Shown: positions 42,936 to 54,528 of the stretch, in pieces
Layout of the letters: the number at the start of each line of letters is the position of its first letter
Numbering within the stretch: the first letter of the stretch is position 1
From: Sycon ciliatum
Taxonomy: Eukaryota; Porifera; Calcarea; Leucosolenida; Sycettidae
DNA: 64,000 nt
Reading direction: 5' to 3'
Assembly (NCBI RefSeq): GCF_964019385.1
Contig: NC_088653.1
Location: 17,519,431-17,583,430 of the forward strand
The notes under the pieces: model-generated
Told to the model about the DNA's origin: nothing
The model's database searches: none
What the model saw: the letters and a program-made list of their open reading frames with translations, nothing else
Program-made: the position numbers and the translations under genes

Positions 42936-43106
42936 TTGACAGGCTAAGAGATACGCTACTTTCGAGTGCATGTGTGACTGGGCCCTTAAGAGATCGCTAG
43001 CTAGCGCTAGGAGCTGTAGGTGGACTTTAATCATAATATTATGAATCCGTCTTTCAGTTTCCCAGTTTAGCTGTTGTTGTTTTGTCTTCCCTTCCGTTTC
43101 AGTCTT

Positions 43107-43384
43107 GTTTTTCTGTCTAACTGAGACTTACTCGGTCGCGCATTACATGATCTATCAATGAATAACATTGTTTGAGAAATTCTCAACCGAAAGCATTTCT
43201 GAAAAGCAATTTCTTCAAACAGCATGCACTAGAAAGACTAACTCACCAGTCTGGTGGGCTGTGTGGCAAAACCAAAAAGAACAGACACGCACGCACGCAC
43301 ATGCACACGCATGCACACGCACATGCACACGCATGCACACGCACGCACACGCACGCACACGCACGCACACGCACGCACGCACAT

Positions 43385-43421
<37 letters not shown>

Positions 43422-43738
43422 TGGTCAATGCAAACAGAAGCAAGTTGAATGATGAAACCCTCCGTTTCAGTCTTGTTTTTCTGTCTAACTGAGACTTACT
43501 CGGTCGCGCATTACATGATCTATCAATGAATAACATTGTTTGAGAAATTCTCAACCGAAAGCATTTCTGCAAAGCAATTTCTTCAAACAGCATGCACTAG
43601 GAAGACTAACTCACCAGTCTGGTTGGCTGTGTGGCAAAAACCAAAAAGAACAGACACGCACGCACGCACATGCACACGCATGCACACGCACATGCACACG
43701 CATGCACACGCACGCACGCACACGCATGCACACGCACG

Positions 43739-43802
<64 letters not shown>

Positions 43803-43843
43803 TGGTCAATGCAAACAGAAGCAAGTTGAATGATGAAACTGTT
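43107..43843. repeat. Tandem duplication of a CA-rich 368-bp block
   Basis: TTTTTCTGTCTAACTGAGAC begins the block at about 43107 and again at about 43474. Both end GCAAGTTGAATGATGAAAC. The blocks differ in the length of the internal CACGCA/CA tract. The first 80 bp recur once more at 49069-49142. Confidence 0.92.
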
Positions 43844-43849
43844 TTGTGA

Positions 43850-44260
43850 ATGTTATTGCTACAACCATATCAATAACTCAAAAGCAAAATCAATCAGAAG
43901 TTGGCGCTACTTGGTCTATGCATGCATAATAATAGATTGTCTGCTTCACGCGCCTGCCAAAATCTAGCGCCATCTGTATCCATGGCCCAGCAGCACTGTG
44001 CGTTTCACTATCCCCTTTACTAATTCCTTCATCTGCTATTCATTCGTTATCTAGCTCCACTGAGGAACTCTCAATGAGCGAAACAGCTGTCTGGAGGGTA
44101 TGGAACATCTATTCAACAACAAACTTCCTCGCTATGGGGTGGTTAATGTGGACCAAGAGCGCAGTGTGGAGAGGTGGGCAGTTTCAAATTAAGGGGTGTA
44201 GTGAAAGTTCATGCAAAATAAGTTGGCAAGGGGATAGTATACGGAAAGTGGCAAATCCTT
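43850..44260. other. No recognised gene
   Basis: Intron-like sequence downstream of the 44.4-kb sushi exon on its coding strand; nothing else identified. Confidence 0.4.
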
Positions 44261-44268
44261 TCACTCAC

Positions 44269-44436
44269 GTTTACAAAGTGGGCCTGAATAACGCAAGCCG
44301 TTCTTCAGGACAATAAATAAGTTCCTGAAGCACTCGATAGTAACGTCGGGAACGGGTATTAGATTTCCACAGACAGGAGCTCTATTTTTCTCTCCATTTT
44401 TCATTGTGGGATAGACCCCGTTGGCAGCGCATTTGC
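44269..44436 (-). CDS. Sushi/CCP-like exon 3
   Basis: 168 bp, phase 1 at both ends, with acceptor CCCTACGTAG (before 44436) and donor AAAC|GTGAGTG. It encodes KCAANGVYPTM, APVCGN, VTIECF and GPLCK. The four cysteines at sushi-like spacing and NG after the first Cys match the other two exons, although the usual Trp before the last Cys is absent. Sushi domains are extracellular beta modules for protein binding (complement, adhesion, selectins). Upstream coding-strand neighbours are the exons at 51669 and 54529, so one multi-exon minus-strand gene is likely. Confidence 0.6.
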
Positions 44437-44883
44437 CTACGTAGGGCAAAAGAGACAGAACACTCCAGAAAATGTAGCTATAAAATTCCTCTGTCCCTAC
44501 TGCGTGTATCACGTGCAACTAAACAGCATCGTCTGGTGGGGAAGACGAAGACTGCCTTTCACACAACAACAAGACGCCCATGCACCAGCACCACCTACAC
44601 ATGACGCACCCAAAATGCACAGTACTTCTCGTGACCAAATGCAGGAGTCAGATTGCGTCATTGTGAGTTTGTCGAGTCCGCGTCTAGTGGTTGTGAGACG
44701 CCATGGCATTATTCAAAGGTGAAGAGTCGTAGTGTACATCTGATGGTTAAAAATGCCACACCCAATGATGAGCATGTGGTGCCAGTTGTTCCTTAGGTTG
44801 TTTGTCCTACTCATGCTGGAGAGCAGAGTGCCTGTGTTCATTAAAACACCAATCACCTCCCCGCGCCCTATGGCCCTTAGGCT

Positions 44884-45414
44884 TATTGATAGCTTGCATA
44901 GACCTCGGTCCTACCGGTAGGACCTACCGGTAGGACCATCATACACAGACATGCTGCATGGCCTCTGTTCTAACATTGACCTAAAACTTGACCCTAAACT
45001 GTTGCTCAGGGGCTAATGAAGGAGTCCACAAATTTTAGACGTGATCGCACAAGGCATACTACGAAATTCCATGGTAACATCCCATGGTAACCATGGAAAC
45101 GGTGTATGGAATTATGCATTCCACTGCCTTGGCAGACTAATAAAAACATTAGTACCTCACCACGATTGATGTGCCATGGTCAAAATTCACTTTGGACAGA
45201 GTTGCTAGCGCTCCGACAGGAGTATGTGCGGCCATTTTGACAATTGATAAAATTGCGCGTATGCAATGCACTGATCATAGCCTTGCATTTTGCGCCATTA
45301 CTTTGCCTGATGAAGACCTCATCTCAACAATTGTTTCAAGAAATTTCTCAACCAAAAGCACTTTTGCAGCGCGATTTCTTGGGTCCTACCGGTAGGACGG
45401 CATGCAAGCTATCA
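44884..45414. mobile_element. MITE with GATAGCTTGCAT ends
   Basis: TGATAGCTTGCAT at 44887 faces ATGCAAGCTATCA at 45402-45414. Just inside each end is GGTCCTACCGGTAGGAC, duplicated at the left. It is a non-coding element of about 530 bp; the target duplication is unclear. Confidence 0.6.
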
Positions 45415-45429
45415 TTATACCATCTTATT

Positions 45430-45715
45430 GTAAGAAATTTTAACTCGGATACTGAGCCAGTAATAAATGTAAAAAAGAGAAGAAAACACATGAGAACGAG
45501 TTATGCAGCAACTATCCACGACTATAACAAGATGATAAGATGTTGGTTTGGAGATGTGTTAGAGCTACATGCTTTTTTTTATTCTTTTTTTTATATGAAA
45601 GTCCACTATATTCCCGAATATGTGCGAGAAGTGGTGGCGGGGCCGGGCTGCTCTGCATGCTCTGTAGGTCTCAGGTTGCTGAATGTCTCTGTAGCCTGTC
45701 AGTTTTGATGAGCGT
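45430..45715. repeat. Diverged copy of the 19453-19720 repeat
   Basis: It shares TTAACTCGGATRYTGAGCCA, AGAGAARAAAACAYATG-like sequence and GAATGTCTCWGTA...CTGTCAGTTTTG in order. The inverted arm at the right end is lost. Confidence 0.55.
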
Positions 45716-46049
45716 TAGCATGCTAACGCGAGTTAGCAGCCAGCCCAGCGAGCTGGCACGCATGCGCGAGTCACGTGAGCACGCGCCCTTCAAAATCCTG
45801 TACAATGTCTCTTTCATGTCATTGCTGTTTGGACTTTCGAGCGTGCAGCTTGCGGAACAGGTGTTCCCAAAACAATTTCCTTTCGTTAGACTTTCAAGCT
45901 TGCATTCTCGTATCTCTAAGTTTCAAATTCAGACTTCAATGACGCCTGTTGGTGCCTGAAACAATGTCGTCGTATACAGTGGAACGTCGACTGTGGACTT
46001 TTAGCTTGCGCCATCATCAGCGACCCTTGTTTGCCGGTGCCTTGAAACA

Positions 46050-46510
46050 ATGTCGTCGTCACCAACCGGCGTCCAGCCTCTCCGGATCGCCTCGCTTTAC
46101 CTGGCTCCGCCGCCCGCCTACTGCGAACGCAGCAACGGCTGCCACGCAGCACCACCACTGCAACAGCAGGCGCGAGCCTGACGATCGTAATTCGTATCCA
46201 GAGAGGCGAGTTAGTGGACTTTGATTTTCTGTTGGAAGTAACAACGTTAGTTGTCCACTGCCGTCACCAACGCCACCCAGCTTCTCCTCGCTCTACTTGG
46301 ATCCGTATCGCCGCTCGCCGCCAGCAGGCCGGACCCTACTGGGAGCCCGGTGCAGTGACGACCGCCATATGCGCATGCAGCACCAACAGCAGGTGAACCT
46401 GCCCGTCCTATACCGGCCCTTCTCGATCGTGTCCAGAGAGGCGAGTTCGTGGACTTCGATTTCCTGCTGCCCGATACAGTTGCAGTCAGTCCAGCTCCGG
46501 CGACGTTCCA
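46050..46510 (+). pseudogene. Retroelement gag-like fragment, two copies
   Basis: LLDRVQRGEFVDFDFLLPD is encoded at about 46420-46478, and a diverged copy (RIQRGELVDFDFLL) at about 46185-46236. Both are preceded by Ala/Pro/His-rich sequence. The GEFVDFDxLLP module is known from proteins upstream of pol in DIRS-like and LTR-like retroelements of marine animals (general knowledge, exact family uncertain). Stops and frame changes surround both. Confidence 0.45.
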
Positions 46511-47640
46511 ACTCCGTAGCCCCTCATATGTTGCTCTTCTGGCGCACTAGCATTTATTTGAATCCGAACCCAGAACTGCGCTTCGTAGGCTGCATGACGG
46601 TAGCACTTGAGGTGAGATCTGGACAGTGTTCATGAATGGTCTGTGTTCCACTGTTCCTCACCGCATTTCACAAGTGCCTGTGGACGTATTTGGCCACGAT
46701 CATCGCGGCCAATCGCCAGTTCTTGCCACCTAGAAACTGGACGTTATCGACAATTGTTTCGTCCTTTGTGGACTCATCAGCGCAGCACAGAGGGAATTAA
46801 GGAGGCTCCAACCTTCTGCGCTGCGCAGCCGGTCTGGCGCTCTGTTTTTTGCAGGCAAAAGTCTTGTTTTTGCCGATAAGTGCGAAAAGTAGGGAAATTC
46901 CCATCTCAACTTACTAAAATTTGAACTTCGCGATCGACAGTCATATCAGAGAATATTGTTTCATTCTTCACCTGAGTCTTCCCTGGGCCCCATCGAGGTT
47001 CCTGTTGTTCTCTCTTCCGTTGTGTCAGTGGGTAGAGCAGGGCATGTTTTCAAAAGCATCGCTGGTGTGAGCAAGAAGTTGACTTCACAGCTCGATTTCT
47101 CGATATCCTGAATATTTTTGCTTGACGAAAAAATGACCAAGGAGAACGGAGCCAAGCGTCTCGATGGCTGTGTAGCACCAGGGACCAAAACCTACTGTAA
47201 GCGCGTTTTGGAGAGAGAGACTGAAGTGGGTGCACAGACTCTGGTAAGTGGATCCACTTCTAATTCTCAAGTGGCGAAATATATGCTACGCTGAAAACAT
47301 TGCAGTCTTGAGTGAGTGGTAAATCGTTGGTGAGCTACTGCTCAGTGACTTGGGCTATTTACGAAAGCTGTGACCTGTCAGCTGCCAACGTCGTCAGCAG
47401 TAAGTCATCACCTGCGTCCAGTTGAATTATGTGCATAAAATGCAGCACTGAAAATTGAGTGTTGTTTTGCAGTTCTCTATTGTCAGAGTGTGAAGTATTT
47501 GTAAATGTTGTACAGCACCAGTGATTTGAAAATATTCCTACACTACTCGCACCAGTTCTATTATGATGAATGTATGCACTTGTACCCATAAGCACCGTAC
47601 ATGCACATCCGCAGGCACGCGTGTGAGCCTACATGTTGTG
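46511..47640. other. No recognised gene
   Basis: Short open frames on both strands; no exon with convincing splice borders. Confidence 0.4.
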
Positions 47641-47646
47641 TGTGTG

Positions 47647-47700
47647 CACGCGCGCGCGCGCGCGCGCAGTACATGTTGTGTGTGCGCGCGCACGCGTGCA
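47647..47700. repeat. CG-alternating tract
   Basis: Two (CG)n blocks within CATGTTGTGTGTG repeats; Z-DNA prone. Confidence 0.85.
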
Positions 47701-48925
47701 CAAGTGCATGGACAGCAGAATACGGTAACTAAACTCAAGAGCATGCATTTTACATGTGGGCGTATGCTATTGCGGGTGCGCGTATATGACGTACATGTAT
47801 TTGTGTGTGCAAGGGGTACTTGCTTGTGAGTGCGAGTATGTGCATGTAAGCGTACATGTATGTATCAATGTGGGCAATGCGCATGCACCCACATACACTT
47901 GTGGTTGTTCCATGTTATTGGGAATAGTATTATGATTATACCTAATGGGCGCTACAATTACTAGCAGTCGGTCATTGCCAATATTGAGATGAACCTGCAT
48001 CTACATTGTACATGTACTACAAACATGAAACTGTGAAGTTATTGGCCCAGAATATAATAATAGTTATCCTCCTCAAGCTCTTTGCCTGTTGCGTTTGATG
48101 AGAATTACTAGGAGTGAACGATTGCAAGAGTTGTGATGCAAAGCTGGTCTGAACTGCGTTCAGGGTCAGCAGGCCTCGGCCTGGATCATGAATAACGTTG
48201 TGCATGGATCATGCCGATATCCAGATCAAGGGCTAAAAAGCCCAGGAGCCATGGCCTCATCTAGTCTCCATGTATACTATAACAATCTGGGGGACTATTC
48301 AATGCTTTTGACACAAAAAATGGGAGTAATACCACCAGGAATGCATGGAATGATCACCTTACCTGAAAAATAGCAATTCCAAGAATGGTGGAAAATCGGC
48401 CAATTTTCTGTCCTATTTTTATTTTTGGAAGTCTAAAATGCACGGTAACCCCCCCCCCCCCCCCTAAAATTATATATTTCTAGTTTCTATTAAGTATGAG
48501 GATCCCAAAAATTGAATAAAAAGGGCATGTCCATGAAGAAATTTTGAAGCTGTGCACCCAATTGTACTTTGCGGACGGGCATTTCTGCTAAGTTCATTTT
48601 TGTACCAAAATTGCTATTTTTCTGAGTAGTCAATGCTAATTGCCAGATTTTCTTGCTCAAATGCTTCACTGTGATGTGTGAAAGGACTTGAAATCACAAA
48701 GAGAAGCCAGACAACTGGTAAATCTGAAATATGACCCCAAAACAAGCAAATTTAGGCCGAAATCGATAAATACACCCACCCCTAGAAATACACCTCAAAC
48801 AGCCTTATCTTCGCGGAAACACCCCTGAATTTTTTTGTGGAGTAACATGGGATGATACAGAGCACACTCATCCACAAAAAGGAGGGGGTTTATGAAGAAA
48901 AAAAATCACCCCCAAAGGGTTGGAG
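47701..48925. other. No recognised gene
   Basis: C-run at 48450-48464. Otherwise AT-rich, no coding call. Confidence 0.4.
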
Positions 48926-48929
48926 CCTC

Positions 48930-49062
48930 CTTAAAGTTAGCGCTACCAAGACACAGTTCTTGGTTGCAGGCAGGGATGTTTCGCCTGGGGACTGCGCTCC
49001 AATCGAGCTAGCTGGCACGGTCATCGAGTGTGTTTCGGAGTTCCGGTATCTAGGATCTCTCA
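48930..49062 (+). pseudogene. RTE-like LINE reverse transcriptase fragment
   Basis: SATKTQFLVAGR, PIELAGTVIECVSEF and RYLGSLI correspond to the NxxKTxxMVVGR / IELxG / FxYLGS block following the catalytic region of RTE-type LINE RTs. Only about 44 codons remain. It is cut by the dispersed repeat at 49069. Confidence 0.7.
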
Positions 49063-49068
49063 TTGTTT

Positions 49069-49142
49069 TTCTGTCTAACTGAGACTTACTCGGTCGCGCA
49101 TTACATGATCTATCAATGAATAACATTGTTTGAGAAATTCTC
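49069..49142. repeat. Third copy of the 43.1-kb block start
   Basis: TTTTTCTGTCTAACTGAGAC through TTTGAGAAATTCTCA is identical or nearly so to 43107-43182 and 43474-43550. On both sides lies the phrase AAAGGGTTGGAGCCTCCTTA (48914 and 49144), so the interval 48914-49163 behaves like an insertion with a 20-bp flanking duplication. Confidence 0.75.
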
Positions 49143-50090
49143 AAAGGGTTGGAGCCTCCTTAAGCCGAACCTGATAGCAGTGGAAAATAAAAAAATCTCC
49201 AAAGCCAGGTTATCAATATCAACTTGTGGCAACTGCGCCTCACGGTGTACTGGAACAGCACGACCCGCCTGCCAGCAGTGCAGCTCAGTGCACCCGCCAG
49301 CATTTCCGTGCGCATTTCGTCCTACTCATAAGTACAGATCCGCATCACGTACCGCAACCGTATGCCGCTACTACGAGTACGGCGCTTCACGTGTCAGCTC
49401 AGGCAGTGCTGCCTCCAGTGCCGACAGGAGCACCCCAGGGCAAAGTGTAAGGCCTCATCAGTAACTGTGTAAGCACTCAGTTTCTCACTTCTCAAAATTA
49501 CTGGAATCACATCCTGATCCTATGCTCCGGAGGTATGTTGCACATGGTCGTAATTGTGGGGTTGTGGTAGGTTTCATCGGCAACCGCTCAACTAACTGGG
49601 ATCCATTGAATTTAACACGGTCACATGCTAACCCAGATTATATTTCTGCGCAACGATCCGTTTCTTGCAGCAGGCTTGAAACAGCTGGCCCGTGTTCTTC
49701 ACCCCCTTTCTCGTCTCTGTGCTGTTACGGCGTAGATGCGGTTCCTAGACGAACCGGAAGTTACACACGACACACCCTTTGTAAAGCCTGGAGGGTCGAA
49801 GTGTCAACGATTACATTCCAGCAGACTGTATCTCTCCACAATGTCAAGATGACAATGCTGCAAACATGACTACACAATTGCTCGCCCCGCTGTATCTTGC
49901 TAAGCTCGTTACTTCCTCAGTGCATGCTCTGGACTTGTGTTAGCTCGCCAGCAACTTGCTATTCTGCTCCGAGCGTTTACATACCTCGGTGTTTCTCTGG
50001 CCCAAGCAAAAGTGGAGGGTCCAGCTCAAGTCCTGACGTTATTGGCATCTTCCCATTACGGGAAATACCTCGACTAACGTTTAATCTAGC
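49143..50090. other. No recognised gene
   Basis: Open frames to 115 codons without known domains. Confidence 0.4.
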
Positions 50091-50093
50091 ATT

Positions 50094-50433
50094 TGGCGGC
50101 TCTATTCAGAGTCATTGGCGGCTCCATGCGGAGGCATTGGCGGCTCCATGCGGAGGCATTCGGCGGCTCCATGCGGAGTAATTCGGCGGCTCCATGCGGA
50201 GTCATTCGGCAGCTCCATGCGGAGTCAATTGCCGGCTCCATGCGGAGTCATCCGCCGGCGCCATGCGGAGTCATTCGCCGGCTCCATGCGGAGTCATTTG
50301 CCGGCTCCATGCGGAGTCATTCGCCGGCTCCATGCGGAGTCATTTGCCGGCTCCATGCGGAGTCATTCGCCTGCTCCATGCGGAGTCATTTGCCGGCTCC
50401 ATGCGGAGTCATTTGCCGGCTCCATGCGGAGTC
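50094..50433. repeat. 23-bp minisatellite, about 15 copies
   Basis: Unit GGCTCCATGCGGAGTCATT plus four bases (YGCC). Early units are 22-23 bp and diverged (GAGGCATTGGC); later units are nearly uniform. Because 23 is not a multiple of three and the unit has no stop in any plus frame, all three plus frames stay open. Confidence 0.95.
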
Positions 50434-51660
50434 TGCAAAACTCGGTTGCTCTGTTGTGAGGTGGGGGGATGCTAAATGAGCGTTAGCATCGCCGGGAGCT
50501 AACAGTTTCCTTTCGATCAAAATTTTCAGGTAGGTTTACTTTCGGGGGTGCAGACCGACTGTGTCACAAGGACTCGTCAGGTGCGACCAGCTGATTCGCC
50601 TCGCCGTGAGAATCACGGCATGCGTAAGCTCGCGCCTGAGTTCTCATCTGAGCGAGAGTGAATCTGACGCGAGCAGCGCTGAGATGAACAAACCGAATCT
50701 GCGATATCGTGGTGTGGGAATTGCTGCTGCTGGCGTATCGCCGATGGTGAGGTGTTGGTGTTCAATGGCGGTATTTCTTGTGAAGACGTCCACATTGTTC
50801 ATCGTACGACGTCAGCTTCATCACGAACTTGGTACGCCCTTCGTGCTGTGATATTCGTGTATTTCATTCGCAATAATATTATTGTATTTTCTCTCAACTT
50901 GAAGGGCTACCATGGGCCCTATCCTTGCCTGGACCTAGTCATATTTGAATTTTCTGGACGCGTTCAGGCATACAGATTTTGAAAATATATGGTTTACCCA
51001 TACCTACAACACAAGGTTCTTGAGTTATTGCTGGTTGTGTGTACATGTATTTGCGATTACCCCTCACATACATTGAGTTAGACCGGCAAAGGGTTAAATC
51101 ACAGGGGTCAATACGGTTTCTGTTCCTGCAATGTGTCACACTTAGCTCGCCCCAGAGTTAGAAATTGGACAGGCATGGATCATTATGGCATTGGCTAAGT
51201 AACGATTCTCACTCAGTCTCATCGCTCAATAGGACAGTATATGTATCGATTTCTGTATAACAATTTCGTTTGCACTTCATTATGGCTTTTACAGTACTCC
51301 TTCCGCCTTCATGATAGTGTGATAATTGTTGTAAAATCAATGATGCGTTGCTTTTCTGTGTGATGGCATTCTCCAAACTGTCTCGTCTAGTCGCGTGTAT
51401 GTGTGATATGAGCATGCGCGATTTTGTAGTCGAGAGTCCTTTTGTCAGTCTTCTTGTTTGTCTCCTTGAGTGTTTTCTCCATTTCCGTAATGTCAATAAT
51501 ATAATGTAAAACAAACAAGTACTTGTCCTTTGTGTCCTGGGGAACGGAATGGCTGAGATTCCGTAACATAATCGAGAGGTGGCATACACCGACATTGCTT
51601 TCCCATGTCCCATGTGCCAATCCCTTAGCGCCTGCAGCATGTCTGACACACACGCACGTT
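50434..51660. other. No recognised gene
   Basis: Probably intron of the sushi gene; no exon could be defended. Confidence 0.35.
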
Positions 51661-51668
51661 AGACTTAC

Positions 51669-51830
51669 GTTCACACAGAATTTCATTGGTATTCTCCCAT
51701 CCATTGTCATTGTCACACATTACGGTGACACTAGTGGGTACAAAACCAAAGTTGCAAGTAGCAGCAGTGGCTTGATCGATAGATGTCTCTGGCAGATATC
51801 CATTGGCAATGCTTCTGCGGTCACACTTAC
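51669..51830 (-). CDS. Sushi/CCP exon 2
   Basis: 162 bp, phase 1 at both ends, acceptor ACATTTCTAG and donor GAAC|GTAAGTC. It encodes KCDRRSIANGYLPET, ATAATCNFGFVPT, VTVMCDNDNGW and EILCE: the full CCP pattern of four Cys, the IANG motif after Cys1, the aromatic-rich CNFGF after Cys2 and Trp before Cys4. Length (about 54 residues) fits one sushi domain. It is extracellular; the binding partner is unknown. It is the clearest host exon in the window. Confidence 0.8.
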
Positions 51831-51924
51831 CTAGAAATGTGCAAAACACCATCCACCAGAGAAAATGTTAAGAATAACATTAGTCAGTTAGTTGTAGAAC
51901 GTCAGTACCGTCGGTCAGTGTCGT

Positions 51925-52050
51925 GCAATGTTATCGCATGAGCTGATTGTCAAGTAACTGGTGGTGTTAGTGGACATTATAGCGCAACTTGTAGTTCCTT
52001 GGTCCATTTTTCTTTTGTATAAATTAATCCTTTGCTCTCCATCCGAGTCC
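51925..52050. repeat. Arm of a dispersed inverted-repeat element
   Basis: GCATGAGCTGATTGTCAAGTAAC through TTTGCTCTCCATCCGAGTCC recurs inverted at 63528-63650 and in direct orientation from 63928 to the window end. Confidence 0.8.
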
Positions 52051-52204
52051 AGTGCTTACCCTCTACCGTCTGTCAGCTGTCATTCAAATTTCCTTTTCCC
52101 TCTGTTAGTCGTAGCATGATCCGTTTCCAGCATTATGTCATTTTGCCCGTTCTCATCATAATGAAGTTCTCTCGCTCACACTCTCACATTACAGTTAACA
52201 TCTC

Positions 52205-52475
52205 CGGATTATTGTGGGTTAGCGAGGTGAAATTCTAACGAATTCTGTCTCAAAACCGGCAAATGACTGCAGTAGAAAGTGTCACTATCTGACAGGGATT
52301 TGGGGATTTTTGTGGGTTAGCGAGGTGAAATTCTAACGAATTCTGTCTCTATACCGGCAAATGACTGCACTAGAAAGTGTCACTATCTGGCAGGGATTTT
52401 CGGATTTTTGTGGGTTAGCGAGGTGAAATTCTAACGAATTCTGTCTCAAAACCGGCAAATGACTGCACTAGAAAG
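52205..52475. repeat. 98-99 bp tandem repeat, 2.7 copies
   Basis: GTGGGTTAGCGAGGTGAAAT starts at 52213, 52312 and 52410. Each unit continues with CTAACGAATTCTGTCTC and AAATGACTGCASTAGAAAGT. Confidence 0.95.
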
Positions 52476-52544
52476 TCGTCTAGCCCAAAGGACGAACTAT
52501 TACTATTACTCTCCTCGCCACGCCACACAACAAAAGACTAGTGC

Positions 52545-52546
<2 letters not shown>

Positions 52547-52636
<90 letters not shown>
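52547..52636. repeat. GA microsatellite
   Basis: Perfect (GA)n, about 45 units. Confidence 0.97.
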
Positions 52637-52637
<1 letters not shown>

Positions 52638-53143
52638 ATTTTCTCAGACTTCACGCGGCGACTGGAGAACTGAGCTCCAACAAAACAGGACAAGAGAATG
52701 TGCTATGGGCACGTGGAAAAGAGGGGATAAAATGGGGTGGGGGAGACGAAAGAGGTGCATGTGCATAGTACAACAAGGCCCGAACGGGACGGGACGTTTT
52801 CTTTCACGTAAGCAACTCAGCTATTTTATCAAATCTGATATTTCAGTGTCGCTTGTCTCTTATATGCACTTAGCGCGCATTGCAGAAGTTTGGCGGTATG
52901 GAACACGGCGAAATGACCGTCGATTTGATTGCAAGACGATGCGAGTGCGTCTGCGGTCAAAACTCACTACGACGCCCTACACATTTTGACCATAACTGTT
53001 GTTCTCACAACTTCGTTGCATTTTCAACAGTTCAGTCCAATCATTCTATGGCTACAAACATGCTTAGCAAAGTGGAAAACAAAGCAGCATATGAGAGATA
53101 TTTATTCACAGATGTCACACAGCTCATTTCAAAGCAGTTCAGC
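52637..53143. other. No recognised gene
   Basis: No coding or repeat structure identified. Confidence 0.4.
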
Positions 53144-53585
53144 TTACTCTTCGTCTGAATCTGATGACGACTGACTCTCTGATGACATCGGCTCTGCATC
53201 CATGCTGACTTTCGCCTCTAGCGATGCCATTTTTTGTTCTGCAGCCGTTACAAGTTGCCAAGACACGATTTGATCGTGGAGATGGCCAAGTTCTTCACTC
53301 GAACTGTGAGCTTGACGACCTCCACGGTGGCGCTGATAGTTATGGCCACTCCCCGGAATGCCATGGAAGGAGCCATACAGACCCCACCAAACGTTCCTCA
53401 TCTTCGCAGCGGAGTACTTGTGCCAGTACCTTTCCACAGCCTGCAGAAACTCCTTTCTAGTTACTTTTACTTTTTACGAGTGACACGTCTGTCTACAGGC
53501 TGTGGAAGAACGCCAAGTCGTCAATGTTGAGGTCAGGATTTTGTGCCGACTGAACGAACGATCCCAAACGCGTCCAGTGCAGAAA
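53144..53585 (-). pseudogene. Tc1/mariner-superfamily transposase C-terminus
   Basis: The upstream part (53575-53470) reads QNPDLNIDDLAFFHSL, the hallmark after the second catalytic Asp in this superfamily (NPDLNxxDLxFFxxLQ). It is interrupted by two stops and a frameshift. The downstream frame (53437-53144 and in-frame codons before it) gives EFLQAVERYWHKY, RNVWWGLYGSFHGI and HNYQRHRGG, matching the family's C-terminal helix region. It ends in an acidic tail, SSSDSDEE. It catalysed cut-and-paste transposition at TA sites when intact; now decayed, with the N-terminal half missing. Confidence 0.7.
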
Positions 53586-53599
53586 TCATGGAAAAGAAC

Positions 53600-54520
53600 A
53601 TTTTTTTCGAAATAAATCAAGTTGAAGAAGACAGTAGAAATGGCTGAATATTGCGTCCAGGGAAGCACGTTCTACGGCCATCTCCAAGCTACCTATCTCC
53701 CAGACACTCTCTCAGAGGAACTATGGAGGGTCAAAGAGCACAATCTTTCACTCTTGGACGCAGCGTGAACACCTCTTCTACTGAGCGCGATGTCTTCTCT
53801 CCGAGTGATAATGGCGGCGATGTTCGCGATGGCTGATGCACTGAAAATCGAAGTTAGGACAATCTAACCGGAGAAAACATCTGAATTTTTGACTGAATCC
53901 TCTCTGAAGTGGGTTCTTGCCGCATGGAAAATTATAGGAAAATCGACCGGGGCAATATCGCCTTGGCCACGCTGTCCTTCGGCGGGAATTACAAAGTACG
54001 TTCGAACGACGATGAAGATGACGATTCCGCCAGTGTCCACCGCGTCCCCTATATATATGGCCTAGTGTCGAAAATCGACCGTTTTTCTGCTGTGTCCGCG
54101 AGCTGCACTCAAAACTCGATGACGCAATGTATGCGCAAACACCCTGCGCACTGCACGCGCTGAGATCCCTACACAAGTGCATTGATTTTGGCTTTGAAAT
54201 ACCGCGTGGCTCGAAGAAGTGCCCAGGAGCCGGCAAGCGCTCAGCCACTGCTATACCAGCACGAGTCGATGGTGCGCATCCGCACACACAAAGCCCAAAT
54301 CAATGCACTTGTGTTTCTCATTTTCGAACTTTGGTGTCATGCGTGCGTGCCTGGGGTTGTGTTCTGGAAACATACTGTCGAGAAACGATTCTGCTTCGCC
54401 GATTTTTTCGAAGGACTCCATGCTCTTCGGAGGTTCAAAAGCCTGTCAGAACAATGGACGACAACTCGAAGCAGTTTTGGCTGTGCTCCTGTGAAGCTGA
54501 TTACTACTGGCTACACACAA
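53600..54520. other. No recognised gene; small dispersed motif
   Basis: CACAAGTGCATTGATTTTGG at 54174 recurs inverted as CAAATCAATGCACTTGTGTT at 54296, so the interval 54150-54320 is probably an old foldback repeat. No exon called. Confidence 0.45.
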
Positions 54521-54528
54521 GTACGTAC

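Larger units (their letters stand above)
41849..42985. mobile_element. 1.1-kb TTAA-like non-autonomous element
   Basis: Inverted ends GGGCCCRGTCACACATGCA lie beside CTAA (41845-41848) and TTAA (42986-42989). A second, inner inverted repeat AGCGTATCTCTTAGCCTGTC lies at about 42259-42279 and, inverted, at 42936-42956. Near these and in between are AACCCTATATATAGGGTT palindromes and an open acidic frame (42463-42705 minus). It is probably one element that captured or contains another. Confidence 0.7.

Noticed and set aside
50094..50433. CRISPR-like repeat with short period
   Set aside because: Contiguous minisatellite without spacers.
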